Shown here piece by piece: positions 13,931-16,231 of a stretch of DNA of 16,231 nt (positions are counted from its first letter, which is position 1; each line of letters begins with the position of its first letter). Under the pieces are notes generated by a model. The model did not search any database, was not told the origin of the DNA, and saw only the letters and a list, made by a program, of their open reading frames with translations. Source of the DNA: RGIG8785 sp045655245 (GTDB lineage: Bacteria; Bacillota; Clostridia; RGIG8785); NCBI GenBank assembly GCA_045655245.1, contig JAZOOX010000056.1, positions 1 to 16,231 on the forward strand, read 5' to 3'. Position numbers and translations under genes: made by a program.

Positions 13931-14095
13931 GTGAGACAGGTCTCACAGTGATATTTTGCCTTTCGGCAAAGTGATATGAAAACCTATCGGTTTTCGTGAT
14001 ATTATATTCGCCTTAAAAACTGTCCGTAGGACAATATAACGTTGCGAAGCATCATATAACTGCGAAGCAATATAACTCGCCGTAAGGCGAATATA
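13931..14095. repeat. Array of small hairpins joined by 7-base linkers
   Basis: At least seven short palindromes follow each other: GTGAGAC/GTCTCAC (13931-13946), TTTGCC/GGCAAA (13955-13970), GAAAACC/GGTTTTC (13978-13995), TGTCC/GGACA (14021-14033), TGC/GCA twice (14043-14051, 14061-14069) and TCGCC/GGCGA (14077-14090). Linkers are GTGATAT at 13948, 13971 and 13996, and ATATAAC at 14034, 14054 and 14070. A 13-bp outer repeat (14003-14015 with 14083-14095) encloses the right half. The stems differ in sequence but keep perfect pairing, so secondary structure rather than sequence seems conserved. No open reading frame is present. It may be a non-coding mobile element, a structured RNA, or a single-strand DNA substrate; I cannot name a family. 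Confidence 0.75.
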
Positions 14096-14098
14096 GCT

Positions 14099-14127
14099 GA
14101 GGCACACTTCCTTATGGAGTGTGCCTC
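14099..14127. repeat. Hairpin at the right end of the interval, related to the spoVT terminator loop
   Basis: GAGGCACACT (14099-14108) pairs with AGTGTGCCTC (14118-14127). Two further C:G pairs follow past one bulged T, with loop TTAT. On the plus strand, GGGGTC and seven T (14131-14143) follow, nine bases after the stem. On the minus strand no T-run follows, so it is not a clear terminator for the beta-helix gene. Its core is the inverse of 13809-13819. Confidence 0.65.
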
Positions 14128-14141
14128 TTCGGGGTCTTTTT

Positions 14142-16231
14142 TTATTTTACAGTGACGTTTTTGGTTTCTTTGCCCACACGGATCTCGGTCCAGTCTGCAG
14201 GGGTTTTGTTCCCGTAGATCTCCCCGTTTTCCACCTTGTCGACCTCGATAACGGGGACCGGCGTTTCGTTCCCGGGGAGGCGGCTTACGACGGTGTTGTT
14301 CCGGATGGTCAGGCCCGTGACGTGGGTGGCGCGGATGGCGGTTTCAAAACTGTCGATGATGGTGTTGTCCTCGATCACGATGTTTCGGTTGTCCCAGCCC
14401 TCCTGACCGAAAACATAGATGGAGCTGTGTTTGCCCCGCCGACCGCAGGCGATCACCGTATTCCCTTTGACGGTGACGTTACGGACATAATCGGCTTCCC
14501 GCCAGTCGAATTCAGGCGCCAGCATGATGCCGGGAGAACCGCAGTTATAGACGGTACAGCCCTCGACCACACCGTTAGAACCCTTGATCAGGATTCCACG
14601 GGAGCGGATGTTGGCGTAATAGGTGTTTTTAATCTCAAATCCCGAACAGTTGCGGTTGGCGTTGGTGACCAAACCCGAAGGATCGACGCCTTTGATGGCG
14701 GTGTCCAGCGTCAGGCGAAGATAGGTCCCGGGAGTGGCGTTTGCGTTGGATTTGGGGGTATAGTTTTCCAGAACTTCAAGCTTGGCAACCTTGCCAAAGC
14801 CCAGTTCGGTACCGCTCTGGGTATAGAAGTGCAGTTCGTGCCCTTCTTCGATAACCCCGCCCATCCTTCCGCCCATGATGTACTGGGTATCCGAAATCCG
14901 TTCGGTCACGCGGGAAAAGGAGCCGTAGTTGTTAAACCCGTCATCGCCGCAGTTGCGGAAGACCGAATCGTAGATTTTAGGACCGACTTCCATATAGTTG
15001 ACGTGTGCGGCATCGGCAACGGTAGAAAAAACGCGGTCTTCGGTAGCACCCAGGGGCCGGGGACCCGGCTCCAAACGGACGTTGTGGAAGCGGTGGTCAC
15101 CGTAGCCGTGGGTCAGAGCCAAGCCGACCCTGCCGCTCCAGATGGTGTAATCCTCCAGGCCGCACTGCTTGGAATAGGACATCTGCACCGAGTTCCCCGT
15201 GGTGGTACGCTCTCCCCCCACAATGTAGTCCCCTACTTTTAAGTCTTCGGCGCGGGAAATGGTGGCAGACCCCATCCGATAGCGGCGGTGGCCCAGTTTT
15301 TCCAGTTGGGAGAAGGTCAGGTTTTTGGACCCTATCGAGTGGATATAATCCCCCGTAGTGCCGTCGTGGAATTCGATATAAATGGTGTCCATAAACCCTG
15401 AATGGTCGTCAAAATAGTCCCGGAACCCGTTGGGGATGACAAAATCCACCGTGAATTCCTCGGGGTCCAGTGCCGTAATCCGCGCCTGGAAGAAGGAAAG
15501 CTTTTCGCAGTCGGTCTGGAAATTTTTCAGCCAGACGTTTTCGCAGTTTTCAAAGGTCACCCCAAAGGCGGTGGGGTTTTGGAAGAGCAGGGTGGAGCCG
15601 TTGCCGTAAACGGTAAAGTCTTTCATATCCACAAAAAGCAGATGGGAACCCAAGCTCTGCGGTTTTAAACGGTAAGCGCCCTTTTCCAACGAAATGGACT
15701 TTTCTCCTGCGTTGTAGGCGTCCATGATCTTTTGTTGCAGGTCGATCTCGAAAATCGGAGCGTCGTAAACGGGATGATACTCCCCTGCTTTCAGCTCACG
15801 GACAGGCTTGTTCAGCAGGTCGCGGAAACGCTTGATAATGACTGCCGCTTCGGCACGGGTGGCGTTCCCTTTGGCGTTAAAACTGCCGTCGGGGTTGCCT
15901 GTAACAATGCCCTCCCCTGCTGCTTTGGCGATGTACTCCTTCGTCCAGGAGGAGAAGGTGTCGGCGTCGGTAAACCCGTCTTTTTGATTTAAGAGAGTAC
16001 CCCGGATTTTTTCTGCCAGACGAACAACGACCGAGGTCATCTCGTCACGGCTGATGGGGCGGGCGGGGTCGAACTTGCCGTCTTTGACCAGGTTTTCGTC
16101 AATGACGCCGTAGGCTTTGGCGGCAGAGATCGTTTTGGCAAACCAGGCGTTTGCGGCAACATCCGAAAACGGGGGTTCCTCCCCCTCGTGAAGGTTGGTC
16201 AGGTTGGCAACCAGAGTAATAAACTCTGCAC
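14142..16231 (-). CDS. SLH-domain surface protein with right-handed parallel beta-helix, partial at 5' end
   Basis: The frame is open from the right window edge to TAA at 14144-14142, giving 695 visible residues with the N-terminus missing. The edge begins inside one SLH repeat (AEFITLVANLTN). A second SLH follows (FSDVAANAWFAK to TSVVVRLAEKI), then a third (GFTDADTFSSWTKEYI to TRAEAAVIIKRF). From about visible residue 155 to the end there is a right-handed beta-helix region of the pectate-lyase type, with repeated N-T/V-I turns such as VTVKGNTVIACG and IVIEDNTIIDS near the C-terminus. A CGDDGF motif (near 14935-14955) sits on the helix where acidic catalytic pairs occur in beta-helix glycosidases; a distant link to GH110-type galactosidases is possible but weak. 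SLH repeats bind secondary cell-wall polymer, so surface display and glycan binding or cleavage are inferred. An internal ATG at 16040 is not the start, because the SLH repeat continues upstream of it. Confidence 0.85.
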   Translation of the reverse strand, partial: AEFITLVANLTNLHEGEEPPFSDVAANAWFAKTISAAKAYGVIDENLVKDGKFDPARPISRDEMTSVVVRLAEKIRGTLLNQKDGFTDADTFSSWTKEYIAKAAGEGIVTGNPDGSFNAKGNATRAEAAVIIKRFRDLLNKPVRELKAGEYHPVYDAPIFEIDLQQKIMDAYNAGEKSISLEKGAYRLKPQSLGSHLLFVDMKDFTVYGNGSTLLFQNPTAFGVTFENCENVWLKNFQTDCEKLSFFQARITALDPEEFTVDFVIPNGFRDYFDDHSGFMDTIYIEFHDGTTGDYIHSIGSKNLTFSQLEKLGHRRYRMGSATISRAEDLKVGDYIVGGERTTTGNSVQMSYSKQCGLEDYTIWSGRVGLALTHGYGDHRFHNVRLEPGPRPLGATEDRVFSTVADAAHVNYMEVGPKIYDSVFRNCGDDGFNNYGSFSRVTERISDTQYIMGGRMGGVIEEGHELHFYTQSGTELGFGKVAKLEVLENYTPKSNANATPGTYLRLTLDTAIKGVDPSGLVTNANRNCSGFEIKNTYYANIRSRGILIKGSNGVVEGCTVYNCGSPGIMLAPEFDWREADYVRNVTVKGNTVIACGRRGKHSSIYVFGQEGWDNRNIVIEDNTIIDSFETAIRATHVTGLTIRNNTVVSRLPGNETPVPVIEVDKVENGEIYGNKTPADWTEIRVGKETKNVTVK

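Noticed and set aside
13931..14095. CRISPR array
   Set aside because: The repeated units are only 7 bases, the intervening sequences are palindromes rather than spacers of constant length, and no cas genes are present.
14121..15242. 373-codon plus-strand frame opposite the beta-helix gene
   Set aside because: It lies antisense to the SLH/beta-helix protein, begins inside the right-end hairpin, and has no domain features.

Overview
The window comes from the chromosome of an anaerobic, endospore-forming Firmicute of the class Clostridia, probably an Oscillospirales-type lineage with a moderately high G+C genome. The order is inferred from style, not shown by a marker. The supporting genes are spoIIE, spoVT, a SipL-like spore-coat morphogen, a YaaH-like GH18 enzyme, a complete clostridial-order rnf operon (C-D-G-E-A-B), and two surface proteins carrying S-layer homology (SLH) domains. 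No transposase, integrase, phage, CRISPR, tRNA or rRNA gene is visible.

Layout. (1) 1-1433, minus: the 5' part of a membrane-anchored GH18 glycosidase with C-terminal SLH repeats, cut by the window edge. (2) 1508-3004, plus: a divergent SipL-like DUF3794/LysM protein behind a plausible sigma-E promoter. (3) 3054-6571, minus: spoIIE, a 63-residue tail-anchored membrane protein, and dusB. dusB has a consensus sigma-A promoter lying inside the terminator of the small gene. (4) 6700-8118, plus: a cardiolipin synthase divergent from spoIIE. (5) 8188-13029, minus: rnfCDGEAB, tightly packed with overlapping genes. (6) 13240-13785, plus: spoVT with a sigma-G-like promoter and an inverted repeat that could mask its ribosome binding site. 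(7) 13786-14141: an AT-rich, gene-free interval holding a dense array of small hairpins joined by 7-base linkers, with related hairpins in opposite orientation at its two ends. (8) 14142 to the right edge, minus: a surface protein with SLH repeats followed by a large right-handed beta-helix, N-terminus missing.

How the genes work together. SpoIIE activates sigma-F in the forespore. SipL-type proteins tether the coat basement layer to the forespore in the mother cell. SpoVT adjusts late sigma-G expression, and YaaH-like GH18 enzymes act on spore peptidoglycan. The Rnf complex couples reduced ferredoxin oxidation to NAD reduction and ion export, which supplies energy in fermentative anaerobes. 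A 13-base motif is identical upstream of spoIIE and rnfC, which raises the possibility of shared control of sporulation and energy metabolism.

The observations most worth following are the hairpin array (13931-14095), the spoVT leader inverted repeat (13182-13234), and the motif shared by the spoIIE and rnfC promoters. No complete novel enzymatic system is visible.
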